Positions 1 to 6,635 of a stretch of DNA of 8,702 nucleotides are shown here, piece after piece. This DNA comes from Verrucomicrobiota bacterium (GTDB lineage Bacteria > Verrucomicrobiota > Verrucomicrobiia > Chthoniobacterales > UBA10450): positions 1 through 8,702 of the forward strand of contig QHNB01000044.1 in NCBI GenBank assembly GCA_003217965.1, written 5' to 3'. Position 1 is the stretch's first letter. Every line of letters begins with the position of its first letter. The translations under genes were made by a program, and so were the position numbers. The notes under the pieces are model-generated. The model saw only the letters and a list, made by a program, of their open reading frames with translations, was not told where the DNA came from and ran no database searches.

Positions 1-74
1 CCATACGACGGCACTTTGTCTGGAATTCGAGCAGTGGAAGAATTTTCGCACTCAATCAGTCGCTGAAACGTCAC
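1..74 (-). CDS. Possible start of a further gene downstream of rnc (partial, off the left edge)
   Basis: On the minus strand a GTG at 74..72 overlaps the rnc stop codon (GTGA arrangement). The frame then stays open for about 24 codons to the window edge, beginning MTFQRLIECE. A stop/start overlap of this kind fits translational coupling in the tightly packed upstream operon. I do not recognise a family from so few residues. The plus strand is also open here: its frame 1 runs from the edge to a stop at 64-66 and could be the tail of a convergent gene, with PYDGTLSGIRAVEEF near the edge. Third-position base use does not separate the two readings. Only sequence to the left of the window can decide between them. 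Confidence 0.27.
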   Translation of the reverse strand, partial: MTFQRLIECENSSTARIPDKVPSY

Positions 75-793
75 GCCTGATCGGCGGCTGGTTTTCCGAT
101 TTGTTGTTTGTCCTTTGCCCAAAGCTGCCGAGCCAATGCGTCGCGCGCAGCCTCGATTTCGGCTGCTTGCTTGCTCTGTCCACTGCCGCGACCGAGCGAT
201 CGCTCACCCCATCGTACTTCCACCACGAAGGTTTTGGCGTGTTCAGGTCCGGTAGCCGAGATCATTTCGTAGCTCGGTCCTTGCATGGCGATGCCTTGCA
301 AAGTTTCCTGGAGCTGGCCTTTGGGGTTTACATCGACCGGCCGATCGAGCACTTGCTCAAGGACCTCGCGCGTTTCGCGCAAAATGAAATCGCGCGCGGT
401 GGCAAAATCGCTATCGAGATAAATCGCGCCAATGATCGCCTCGAAGGCGTCGGCCAGTGTTGATGTGCGCTCGCGCCCGCCGCTTGATTCCTCGCCTCGG
501 CCCATGAGGAGATGGCATCCCAGATCCAATCCCTGAGCATGAGTTTTGAGCGCATCGCGCGAGACCAGGCGGGCCCGCAACTTAGTAAGTCGCCCCTCGC
601 GCTCGCGCGGAAAATGGGAATAGAGATATTCGGTAATGACAAGCTGGAGCACGGCATCACCCAGAAACTCCAGCCGCTGGTTATCTTGATGATGACGCTG
701 CTTTTCATGGCCGACGCTCGGGTGCGTCAATGCTTCCTGCAGAAGAGCGGCTTGGCGAAAGGCGTAGCCAAGGCGTTGCTCGAGCGGGTGCAC
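71..793 (-). CDS. rnc: Ribonuclease III
   Basis: This is a double-strand-specific endoribonuclease that matures rRNA precursors and cuts structured mRNAs in the cytoplasm. With the GTG start at 793 it is 240 residues, a normal length for the family. The catalytic domain comes first: RLEFLGDAV (about residues 40-48) carries the acidic metal ligands E42 and D46, and LADAFEAIIGAIYLD carries D115 and E118. E66 matches the fifth acidic position. A double-stranded RNA-binding domain follows from about residue 157 (NPKGQLQETLQG) to the C-terminus. The position matching E. coli E38 is Gln (NQRLEF rather than NERLEF). The start was chosen because VHPLEQRLGYAF matches the usual N-terminus and begins 1 base after the stop of the S41 gene. 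Starts at 856 or 922 would add about 21 or 43 non-family residues inside that gene. No Shine-Dalgarno sequence is visible, so reinitiation from the upstream gene is likely. Confidence 0.95.
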   Translation of the reverse strand: MHPLEQRLGYAFRQAALLQEALTHPSVGHEKQRHHQDNQRLEFLGDAVLQLVITEYLYSHFPREREGRLTKLRARLVSRDALKTHAQGLDLGCHLLMGRGEESSGGRERTSTLADAFEAIIGAIYLDSDFATARDFILRETREVLEQVLDRPVDVNPKGQLQETLQGIAMQGPSYEMISATGPEHAKTFVVEVRWGERSLGRGSGQSKQAAEIEAARDALARQLWAKDKQQIGKPAADQA

Positions 794-794
794 G

Positions 795-1856
795 TTAGCG
801 GCGCTGAAAAACCGCAATTGATGCGATGACGTCAACTGCGCGCTGCAGGACGGCATCGTGTAGGTTCTCGTCTGAATTGCGTCGCTGTTGCCGCGCTTCC
901 AGCTCCGGATTCGTTCCGGCAATCAAGGCCGCTTCATTAAAATGCGGACGCTCCGTCTCGAAAACAAAAGCCGCAATCCCCCGTTGCGCGCTTAACACAA
1001 AAATCTGCCGTTTCTGCGCGGGCGGCGTCTCTACTGGCAAATCCGGTTTCACTCCATCAGGAAACAGTGAATGGCCATCCGCCCCGATCACCTCTTCCAC
1101 AGCTACACGCAAAGTTTTTCCACTGGCGAGGGGGAAATCTGAATATTCCACGGCGCGCCCGGCGGTCGGCTGTCCAATTAACAACGCGCGCGCATGTGAT
1201 TTTAACGCCACCGCTATGGGCTCGGCTGCGCCGGCCGTTTCTCCGTCCACCAGCACCGTCGTAAGCCCCTGAAACGAGGGGTCGCGATCATTGGTCAAGA
1301 TGCGATCCTGTCGGGCCGCGGTCTTATGCAGCGTCCAAAGCGTCTTTTCCTTGGGAATAAATCGTTTTGTCATTTCCGCTGCCACATCGAAGTCGCTGTT
1401 CCAGGTTGAAGCACGCAAATCGATGACCATCGCGTCCACTTTCCTGGTCGCGAAACTTGCAAGCGCCTTGTCCAATTCACGCAAGTTATCGGCGGTCAAC
1501 GAGCCGATGCGGACATATCCGATGTGATTGTTGAGCACTTCACTGTAGAATGGTGCGGGCACGTTGGTGCTCTCGCTGTCCTTGTTGGGCAAGAGAATGG
1601 CGCCGCCATGCAAGCGCGCGAGCAATCCCTCCAGCGTCGCGCGATTGATCTCTTGATCCTTCAGCGCATTCGGATCGATGAAATTCGATTTGAGCACCCG
1701 AATTGTTTCATCGATCTCGGCCGGAGCGAGCGAATCGATCAGCGTCTTTGCCCCGACGGAAGCGACCGGCTTCGGCGTCGGACTGGGCGTTTGCCCTAAT
1801 GCTGGGTGACACACGCACGGGACCAGTACTGCAGCGACAATCGCTTTTTTAAACAT
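795..1856 (-). CDS. Secreted S41 (C-terminal processing peptidase-like) protein, predicted catalytically inactive
   Basis: The protein has 353 residues. Residues 1-21 look like a Sec signal peptide: a Lys pair, a hydrophobic stretch, then ALG before Gln22, followed by a Pro/Thr linker. The export site is therefore probably the periplasm or beyond. The S41 fold is recognisable in IGYVRIGSL (112-120), VDAMVIDLR (140-148), the nucleophile-loop region GETAGAAEPIAVAL (205-218), IGQPTAGRAVEY (227-238) and FPDGVKPDLPVE (265-276). Aligned on these blocks to E. coli Tsp, the catalytic Ser430 corresponds to Gly209 and the catalytic Lys455 to Arg234, exactly 25 residues apart as in Tsp. Both key residues are thus absent. 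The PDZ domain that normally lies between the N-terminal helices and the protease core is also missing: the helical part ends near residue 83 and the core begins near 111. Proteolysis is therefore unlikely, and a binding or scaffold role is only a guess. The gene starts 15 bases after purD and is followed by rnc, as part of the leftward operon. Confidence 0.85.
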   Translation of the reverse strand: MFKKAIVAAVLVPCVCHPALGQTPSPTPKPVASVGAKTLIDSLAPAEIDETIRVLKSNFIDPNALKDQEINRATLEGLLARLHGGAILLPNKDSESTNVPAPFYSEVLNNHIGYVRIGSLTADNLRELDKALASFATRKVDAMVIDLRASTWNSDFDVAAEMTKRFIPKEKTLWTLHKTAARQDRILTNDRDPSFQGLTTVLVDGETAGAAEPIAVALKSHARALLIGQPTAGRAVEYSDFPLASGKTLRVAVEEVIGADGHSLFPDGVKPDLPVETPPAQKRQIFVLSAQRGIAAFVFETERPHFNEAALIAGTNPELEARQQRRNSDENLHDAVLQRAVDVIASIAVFQRR

Positions 1857-1871
1857 GGGCGGACGCCGACT

Positions 1872-3143
1872 TTATTCGCGCTGCACCGGGAGAGCAATAT
1901 CCCGGCGAAACTGTCGGCCTTCGAAATCAAGCCGGTCGACTGCGGCATACGCCTGCGCTCGCGCTCGATCGACCGTATCGGCCAATGCCGTCACTGCCAG
2001 AACGCGTCCACCGGCTGATACAATCTCGCCATTCTGGCGTTTGGTTCCGGCGTGAAAGACATGAACGTCGGCCATTTTCTCCACATCTTGCAAACCTGAG
2101 ATTGGCTTTCCTGTTTCGTATTTTCCGGGATAACCGCCCGATGCAAGGACGACCGTCACGGCCACGCGCCGGTCCAATTGGATCTCGAAATCCCGAAGTC
2201 GGCCGTCGATTGTGGCGTTCAATAAAGGCAAAAGATCCGACCTAATCCTTGGCAGAATCGCTTGGGCCTCGGGGTCGCCAAACCGGCAATTGAATTCGAG
2301 AACTTGCAATCCGGCCTCAGTAATAATTAATCCCGGGAAAAGAAGGCCGCGAAATTCGGTGCCGCGTTTCGCCAATGCGGCGAGAAGCGGACGCATGATT
2401 CGGACGGTGAATTCCTTTTCGCGGTCGGCATCCCAATTATCCGCCGGGCTGACCGCGCCCATCCCGCCGGTGTTCGGGCCGCAATCTCCGTCAAACGCGC
2501 GCTTATGATCGCGGGCGGTCCCGAGCATTCGAAAACTCTTTCCGCTTATCAACGCATGCACTGAGCATTCGCTGCCATTGAGGCGTTCTTCGATTACGAT
2601 GCGCTTTCCGGCATCGCCGAAAACTTGTTCGTTCATCATTGCCCGAATGGTTTGGCGCGCCGTCTCCTGGTCGGGCGCGATAATCACGCCTTTGCCCAAA
2701 GCCAGGCCATCAGCCTTAATTACCGCAGGCATTCCGATTTCGTCGCAATAACGCAAAGCGGCCTCGCTCGATGAAAATGTGTGCGCTGCCGCCGTCGGAA
2801 TTCCTTCCGCGCTCATTATTTCTTTGGCGAAGATTTTCGATGCCTCCAGTCGAGCCGCCGATTTGCTGGGACCGAAGACACGGAGTCCTTCTCCTTCAAA
2901 CAGGTCCACAATCCCGAGCGCGAGCGGGTCGTCCGGACCGATCACGGTTAAATCGATGTGATTCTCTTTCGCAAAATGCGCCAGTTCCGGTAAATCATTT
3001 GCCGCGATTTGGACGTTTTCGGCGATGCTTTCAGTCCCTGCATTTCCGGGCGCGCAGAAAATTGTTTCGGCCTCGGCAGACTTCGCCAGTTTCCAGGCCA
3101 GAGCGTGTTCCCGGCCGCCGCTGCCGATGACCATTATTCTCAT
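1872..3143 (-). CDS. purD: Phosphoribosylamine--glycine ligase (GAR synthetase)
   Basis: This cytoplasmic enzyme of de novo purine synthesis joins 5-phosphoribosylamine and glycine with ATP to give glycinamide ribonucleotide. Its 423 residues are the normal family length. The N-terminal domain opens with MVIGSGGREHALAWKL (4-19) and contains APGNAGT (31-37). The ATP-grasp domain has VIKADGLALGKGV (141-153), GTARDHKRAFDGDCGPNTGGMG (208-229) and EFNCRFGDPEAQ (283-294), in which E283, N285 and E291 lie around the metal/ATP site. The C-terminal domain includes ASGGYPG and HVFHAGT (361-367). All expected motifs are intact and nothing suggests decay. The ATG at 3143 gives the standard N-terminus. 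The gene lies 39 bases after the htrA-like gene and 15 before the S41 gene, so it is probably cotranscribed with them. No purine-responsive regulatory element was seen upstream. Confidence 0.97.
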   Translation of the reverse strand: MRIMVIGSGGREHALAWKLAKSAEAETIFCAPGNAGTESIAENVQIAANDLPELAHFAKENHIDLTVIGPDDPLALGIVDLFEGEGLRVFGPSKSAARLEASKIFAKEIMSAEGIPTAAAHTFSSSEAALRYCDEIGMPAVIKADGLALGKGVIIAPDQETARQTIRAMMNEQVFGDAGKRIVIEERLNGSECSVHALISGKSFRMLGTARDHKRAFDGDCGPNTGGMGAVSPADNWDADREKEFTVRIMRPLLAALAKRGTEFRGLLFPGLIITEAGLQVLEFNCRFGDPEAQAILPRIRSDLLPLLNATIDGRLRDFEIQLDRRVAVTVVLASGGYPGKYETGKPISGLQDVEKMADVHVFHAGTKRQNGEIVSAGGRVLAVTALADTVDRARAQAYAAVDRLDFEGRQFRRDIALPVQRE

Positions 3144-3182
3144 CAGCGCGACCGTGCTTCAGCGCGCGATGGATGGCAAGAA

Positions 3183-4208
3183 TCAGCGCGATTCTCGAGG
3201 CGTGAGATAAATCGTGAGCTGTTCAGTGTAACGGATAATGCTCAGTTTGCAGACGGCCCCGATTTGTTCACCGACAAGTTTCTTGTGCAAGTCATGAACG
3301 CTGCCGATCGGCTCATCATTGAATGCGACGATAATGTCATTGGGATGAATCCGCGACTGTTCCGAGGGGCTCCCTTTCTCGACCGAAATAACCAGAACCC
3401 CGGTCTCAAGGGGTAGATGATAAAATCGCGCGATTCGGCGATGTAGCGGCACGGTTTGGCCGGCAATTCCGACATAGCCGCGGCGAATGCGGCCTTCCTT
3501 GATCAGCCAGCCAGCTACGAGCTTCGCTGTGTTGCTGGCAATGGCAAAGCAGATGCCTTGGGCCGGGCGAATCATTGCTGTGTTAACGCCAATGACTTCC
3601 CCGGCAGAATTGGCCAATGGTCCTCCTGAATTTCCCGGATTCAACGAGGCATCAGTCTGAATAATATTATCAATCAGTCGGCCGGATTGGGCATGCATCG
3701 AGCGGCCTAATGCGCTGATCACACCCGTGGTAACACTTGCTTGAAACCCGAGCGGATTTCCGATAGCGATCGCTACCTGACCGACGCGCAATTTTTCGGA
3801 ATACGCGAGGCGGACATAAGGAAGCTGCGACCCATCAACCCGGATGACGGCGAGATCAGTATCCGGGTCATCGCCAACCAACTGCGCCCGATACTCGCGT
3901 CCATCCGGCAGATTAACCACCAGCTCTGCAGCGCCGTGGACCACGTGGCTATTCGTGAGAATGAATCCATCGGGCGCAATGACAAATCCGGACCCGTTTC
4001 CGCTCTGTGCGTTCTTCATTCGAGTTTCAATGTTGACGACGGAGGGAGCCACAAGATCAACCACGCTCACAACCGTCCGCGAGTATTCGTCCAGCAAAGC
4101 GGTATCTTGGGAAGCAGCGCTGGTTGCGCTACCGGCCATCGGGTTTTGCTCTGGCCAACCCTCTGCCGTCAAGGTATCAGAATACGCTGTATACTCTGTA
4201 TCAGTCAT
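3183..4208 (-). CDS. HtrA/DegP-like trypsin-type serine protease with one PDZ domain and no signal peptide
   Basis: The protein has 341 residues. The protease domain (about 40-235) carries a full catalytic triad: His88 in TNSHVVHG, Asp118 in DPDTDLAV and Ser194 in NPGNSGGPL. One PDZ domain follows at about 243-338, with the RRGYVGIAG entry strand and the SRIHPNDIIVAFN core. HtrA proteins usually act as stress proteases in the periplasm, but this one has no signal peptide or membrane anchor. Its first 35 residues are polar (MTDTEYTAYSD onward). An in-frame TAA at 4220..4218, only three codons before the ATG, rules out an extended N-terminus. A cytoplasmic location is therefore the simplest reading, and the substrates are unknown. 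It is the first gene of the leftward run and lies 39 bases before purD. A possible promoter just upstream would make its mRNA leaderless. A later start at Met24 is possible but would still give no signal sequence. Confidence 0.9.
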   Translation of the reverse strand: MTDTEYTAYSDTLTAEGWPEQNPMAGSATSAASQDTALLDEYSRTVVSVVDLVAPSVVNIETRMKNAQSGNGSGFVIAPDGFILTNSHVVHGAAELVVNLPDGREYRAQLVGDDPDTDLAVIRVDGSQLPYVRLAYSEKLRVGQVAIAIGNPLGFQASVTTGVISALGRSMHAQSGRLIDNIIQTDASLNPGNSGGPLANSAGEVIGVNTAMIRPAQGICFAIASNTAKLVAGWLIKEGRIRRGYVGIAGQTVPLHRRIARFYHLPLETGVLVISVEKGSPSEQSRIHPNDIIVAFNDEPIGSVHDLHKKLVGEQIGAVCKLSIIRYTEQLTIYLTPRESR

Positions 4209-4214
4209 ACTATT

Positions 4215-4242
4215 AATTTAGGACCTATGGCCCGCGTTGCAA
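4215..4242 (-). promoter_or_regulatory. Possible promoter of the leftward htrA-like/purD/S41/rnc operon
   Basis: Read on the minus strand, TTGCAA (4242..4237) and TAAATT (4220..4215) are separated by 16 bases. Each matches 4 of 6 bases of the sigma-70 consensus. Transcription would then start close to the ATG at 4208..4206, giving a leaderless or nearly leaderless mRNA. This agrees with the lack of a ribosome binding site there. The match is modest and could be chance in an AT-rich patch. Confidence 0.3.
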
Positions 4243-4250
4243 CTAACGCG
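4233..4250. promoter_or_regulatory. Inverted repeat in the divergent intergenic region, operator-like
   Basis: CGCGTT (4233-4238) and AACGCG (4245-4250) form a perfect 6+6 inverted repeat around a 6-base centre. A second palindrome, GTTGCAAC (4236-4243), lies inside it. The site sits between the divergently transcribed htrA-like and antiporter genes and overlaps the possible -35 element of the leftward promoter. It could bind a dimeric regulator serving both directions. It has no T-run, so it is not a terminator. The function is inferred from position only. Confidence 0.35.
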
Positions 4251-4299
4251 ATCCCATTGCAAACCGATCGTCGCCTCTTTTACGGTGTGACACGCCCGT

Positions 4300-5880
4300 A
4301 TGCACCAGGCTGAGACGCTCGTGTTTTTGCTCGCGCTAATGACGGCGTTGGTCGTCGTCTCGCGCAAACTCGAGCTTCCCTATCCGGTCCTGCTCGTCCT
4401 CGGCGGTTTGGCCATCAGTTTCATTCCGCATTTACCTGCGCTCAGGCTGGAGCCGAATTTCGTCTTTTACTTCTGTCTACCGCCGCTCATTTTCCCGGCC
4501 GCGCTCTTCACTTCGTGGCGCGATTTCCGTCGCAATCTGCGGCCAATTCTGCTGCTCGCCGTCGGCCTTGTTTTGTTCACGATGGCGGCCGTCGCTGCCG
4601 TAGCCCATGCCATTGTTGAGAATATTCCGTGGGCGGCAGCCTTCGCCCTCGGTGCAATCGTGTCACCCCCTGACGCCATCGCCGCGACGGCGGTCATTCG
4701 TCGTCTCTCTGTGCTGCGTCGGATTGAAGCAGTCGTGGAAGGCGAGAGTCTGGTTAATGATGCGACGGCGTTGGTCGCGTTGCAGTTTGCGGTCGCCGCC
4801 GTGACGACAGGAAGTTTTTCGCTCGGTTATGCGGCGGTCCAGTTCGTATTCGTCGCGCTGGGCGGAGTCGCGATTGGATTCCTCGTTGGCTTCGCCGTTC
4901 GATGGGTACAAAAGCACCTCGATGATCCGCCGGTGCAGATTGCGATTACTTTGCTTACGCCTTTTGTTGCGTATCTCTCGGCCGAGCGGCTCCATGTTTC
5001 CGGCGTTCTCGCTACCGTGACCGCGGGAATTTATCTCGGTTGGCATCTGCCGCTGATCGCGAAGGCCCGTTATCGCCTGCAAGCCCAAGCATTTTGGGAA
5101 ATGATCGTTTTTCTTATCAACGGGCTCGTCTTTATGACCATCGGCCTCCAATTGCCGGAAATCCTTCGTCAGCTCACAGGGGAATCGTGGGCCCATCTGA
5201 TCGGAATCGGTGCTGCCGTCAGTGCCATAGTTATCCTTGTGCGTATTGCCTGGCTCTTTCCGGCGGCGTGGTTGCCCCGATTGCTTTCGCGCAAACTACG
5301 CCAGCGAGATCCAATGCCATCGTGGCAGGAGCTTGCCGTAGTCGCCTGGTCGGGCATGCGGGGCGTCGTCTCGCTCGCGGCTGCGTTCGCGTTGCCGTTC
5401 ACACTCAGCAATGGTGTGCCGTTCCCGGGACGTGGCTACATTCTCTATCTCACTTTTTGTGTCATCCTTGCCACACTCGTATTGCAAGGACTGACGCTGC
5501 CGTTGTTGATTCGGAAGCTCGGCGTTACCAGCGATGGTCTTAATGATGAAGAGGAACGCGACGCGCGATTTCAGGCTAACCGCGCCGCCCTGGAGTTGAT
5601 CGAGCGCCTGGCCAGCGAGTGCGAGGTGCCGCGGGATGTCGCGCAACGGCTCGAGGCCGAATACCGCGAGCGCATCCAGGAATTGCAAAGGTGCGCGTCG
5701 GCTGGCGATCCGAGCGGTGAAGTAGCCACGCCGCATTATCGGCGGCTCCAACACGAGGCCCTAAAAATTGAGCGCCAGACGATTATTCGTTTGCGGAATG
5801 AGCAGGTGATTAATGACGAGGCGCTGCGACGCATCCAACGGGATCTTGATCTGGCGGAGGCGCGGCTCACTGGCGACTGA
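4300..5880 (+). CDS. CPA1-family Na+/H+ antiporter with long cytoplasmic C-terminal tail
   Basis: This 526-residue inner-membrane protein exchanges cytoplasmic Na+ (or K+) for protons, serving pH and salt homeostasis. About 12 hydrophobic segments fill residues 5-405. Conserved transport motifs are visible: LPPLIFPAALF (60-70), SPPDAIAATAV (122-132, with Asp125 in the ion-binding helix), EGESLVNDATALV (147-159) and WSGMRGVVSLA (350-360, with conserved Arg354). The tail from about 412 to the end is charged and helical, probably coiled-coil. It resembles the C-terminal extension of the bacterial NhaP/YjcE-type Na+/H+ exchangers, where such tails are thought to be regulatory. The start is fixed by an in-frame TGA at 4288-4290 and the ATG at 4300, though no Shine-Dalgarno sequence is seen. 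Ion selectivity cannot be read from sequence. The gene diverges from the htrA-like operon across 91 bases. Confidence 0.92.
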   Translation: MHQAETLVFLLALMTALVVVSRKLELPYPVLLVLGGLAISFIPHLPALRLEPNFVFYFCLPPLIFPAALFTSWRDFRRNLRPILLLAVGLVLFTMAAVAAVAHAIVENIPWAAAFALGAIVSPPDAIAATAVIRRLSVLRRIEAVVEGESLVNDATALVALQFAVAAVTTGSFSLGYAAVQFVFVALGGVAIGFLVGFAVRWVQKHLDDPPVQIAITLLTPFVAYLSAERLHVSGVLATVTAGIYLGWHLPLIAKARYRLQAQAFWEMIVFLINGLVFMTIGLQLPEILRQLTGESWAHLIGIGAAVSAIVILVRIAWLFPAAWLPRLLSRKLRQRDPMPSWQELAVVAWSGMRGVVSLAAAFALPFTLSNGVPFPGRGYILYLTFCVILATLVLQGLTLPLLIRKLGVTSDGLNDEEERDARFQANRAALELIERLASECEVPRDVAQRLEAEYRERIQELQRCASAGDPSGEVATPHYRRLQHEALKIERQTIIRLRNEQVINDEALRRIQRDLDLAEARLTGD

Positions 5881-5918
5881 CGCGCATTTCGGACAGAATC
5901 TGCGAAGATAATTACAGC

Positions 5919-6602
5919 GTGGAGAAGACTGATTGCTGCCGGATTTTTCTGCTGTCGCCCGCCCATGCTGGCGGGTTGCGGGCGCAGATGATCTTGAGTG
6001 AACGCGCCCAATTCGATCTGGCCCGGCGACTACGAAGCCGCGAAGGGGCGACCATTGGCGAAGTGTTCGCTTTTCTGAGCGGACTCTATTTTCGCGGGAA
6101 GCTTGCCTATGCCAACGCCTTCGCCCGGCCTAGAGCGGGCGTTTGTGGTGTACTCGTGATCACGCCAACGCGTGGCCTCCTTGATGCCAGAACCAAAATC
6201 AGCCTGACCGATTTGCGCGAATTCGCTGAGGTGGACATTCATGAGGATGATCCGCGCTATCGCAAACCGCTCGCCCGCGACGCGCGAAAATTGGCGCGCA
6301 CTCTGTCGGACGCGTGTGAGGTAATTTTACTCGGCAGCGTCGCGACCGGAAAATACGTGGATGTTTTACTCGAAAACTTCCAGCACCGTTTGCGTTTCCC
6401 GGCCGATTTCGTCGGGCGTGGCGACATGAGTCGCGGCGGATTACTCCTGCGCTGCGCCGTCGATAAGACCGAACTCACTTACGTTTCGGTCGCTGGCGCG
6501 ATCCGAAGCGGAAAGCGGCCCCCCAAACTTGAGCCGCGCCGTTACAATCAGTCCTGGGCGGAAGACTCGAGGGATTCCGAACGGAAGCGAGCAGTCTGTT
6601 GA
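5919..6602 (+). CDS. Uncharacterised conserved protein next to an ATP-dependent DNA ligase
   Basis: This soluble protein has 227 residues, with no signal peptide or membrane segment. I do not know a function. Motif-like blocks suggest a genuine conserved family: RIFLLSPAHAGGLRA (8-22), GEVFAFLSGLYFRGKLAYA (47-65), VLVITPTRGLLD (78-89), DPRYRKPLARDARKLA (111-126), VILLGSVATGKYVDVLL (135-151) and FPADFVGRGDMSRGGLLLR (160-178). The alternating hydrophobic strands and Gly turns look like an alpha/beta fold. A stretch such as LYFRGKLAYA followed by a strand and TRGLL faintly recalls the DUF6884 type of protein, but I cannot confirm this. The GTG at 5919 was chosen because the FLLSPA block lies upstream of the next start, the ATG at 5988. 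The gene follows the antiporter by 38 bases and precedes the ligase by 33, so cotranscription with the ligase is likely. The last 25 residues are charged and look less conserved. Confidence 0.75.
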   Translation: MEKTDCCRIFLLSPAHAGGLRAQMILSERAQFDLARRLRSREGATIGEVFAFLSGLYFRGKLAYANAFARPRAGVCGVLVITPTRGLLDARTKISLTDLREFAEVDIHEDDPRYRKPLARDARKLARTLSDACEVILLGSVATGKYVDVLLENFQHRLRFPADFVGRGDMSRGGLLLRCAVDKTELTYVSVAGAIRSGKRPPKLEPRRYNQSWAEDSRDSERKRAVC

Positions 6603-6635
6603 GAGATTTGTCGCCCCATTGAGAATGACGCCTCC

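Noticed and set aside
1..66. Plus-strand frame ending at TGA 64-66 as the tail of a convergent gene
   Set aside because: About 21 open codons are not significant on their own, and the residues match no family I can name. It is kept only as an alternative to the minus-strand reading.
794..922. Longer rnc starts at ATG 922 or ATG 856
   Set aside because: The added residues are Arg/Ser-rich, show no RNase III similarity and lie wholly inside the S41 gene. The GTG at 793 gives the family N-terminus one base after the S41 stop.
4257..4285. Rightward promoter for the antiporter (TTGCAA followed by TTACGG)
   Set aside because: The spacer is acceptable, but the putative -10 shares almost nothing with the consensus.
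3741..4313. 190-codon open frame on the plus strand
   Set aside because: It is antisense to the well-supported HtrA-like gene, has no recognisable motif and runs into the antiporter start. It is a shadow of GC-rich coding sequence.
4663..5196. 177-codon open frame on the minus strand
   Set aside because: It is antisense to the antiporter. Its composition (Arg, Asn, Glu-rich) is what reverse reading of membrane-helix codons produces, and it has no family pattern.
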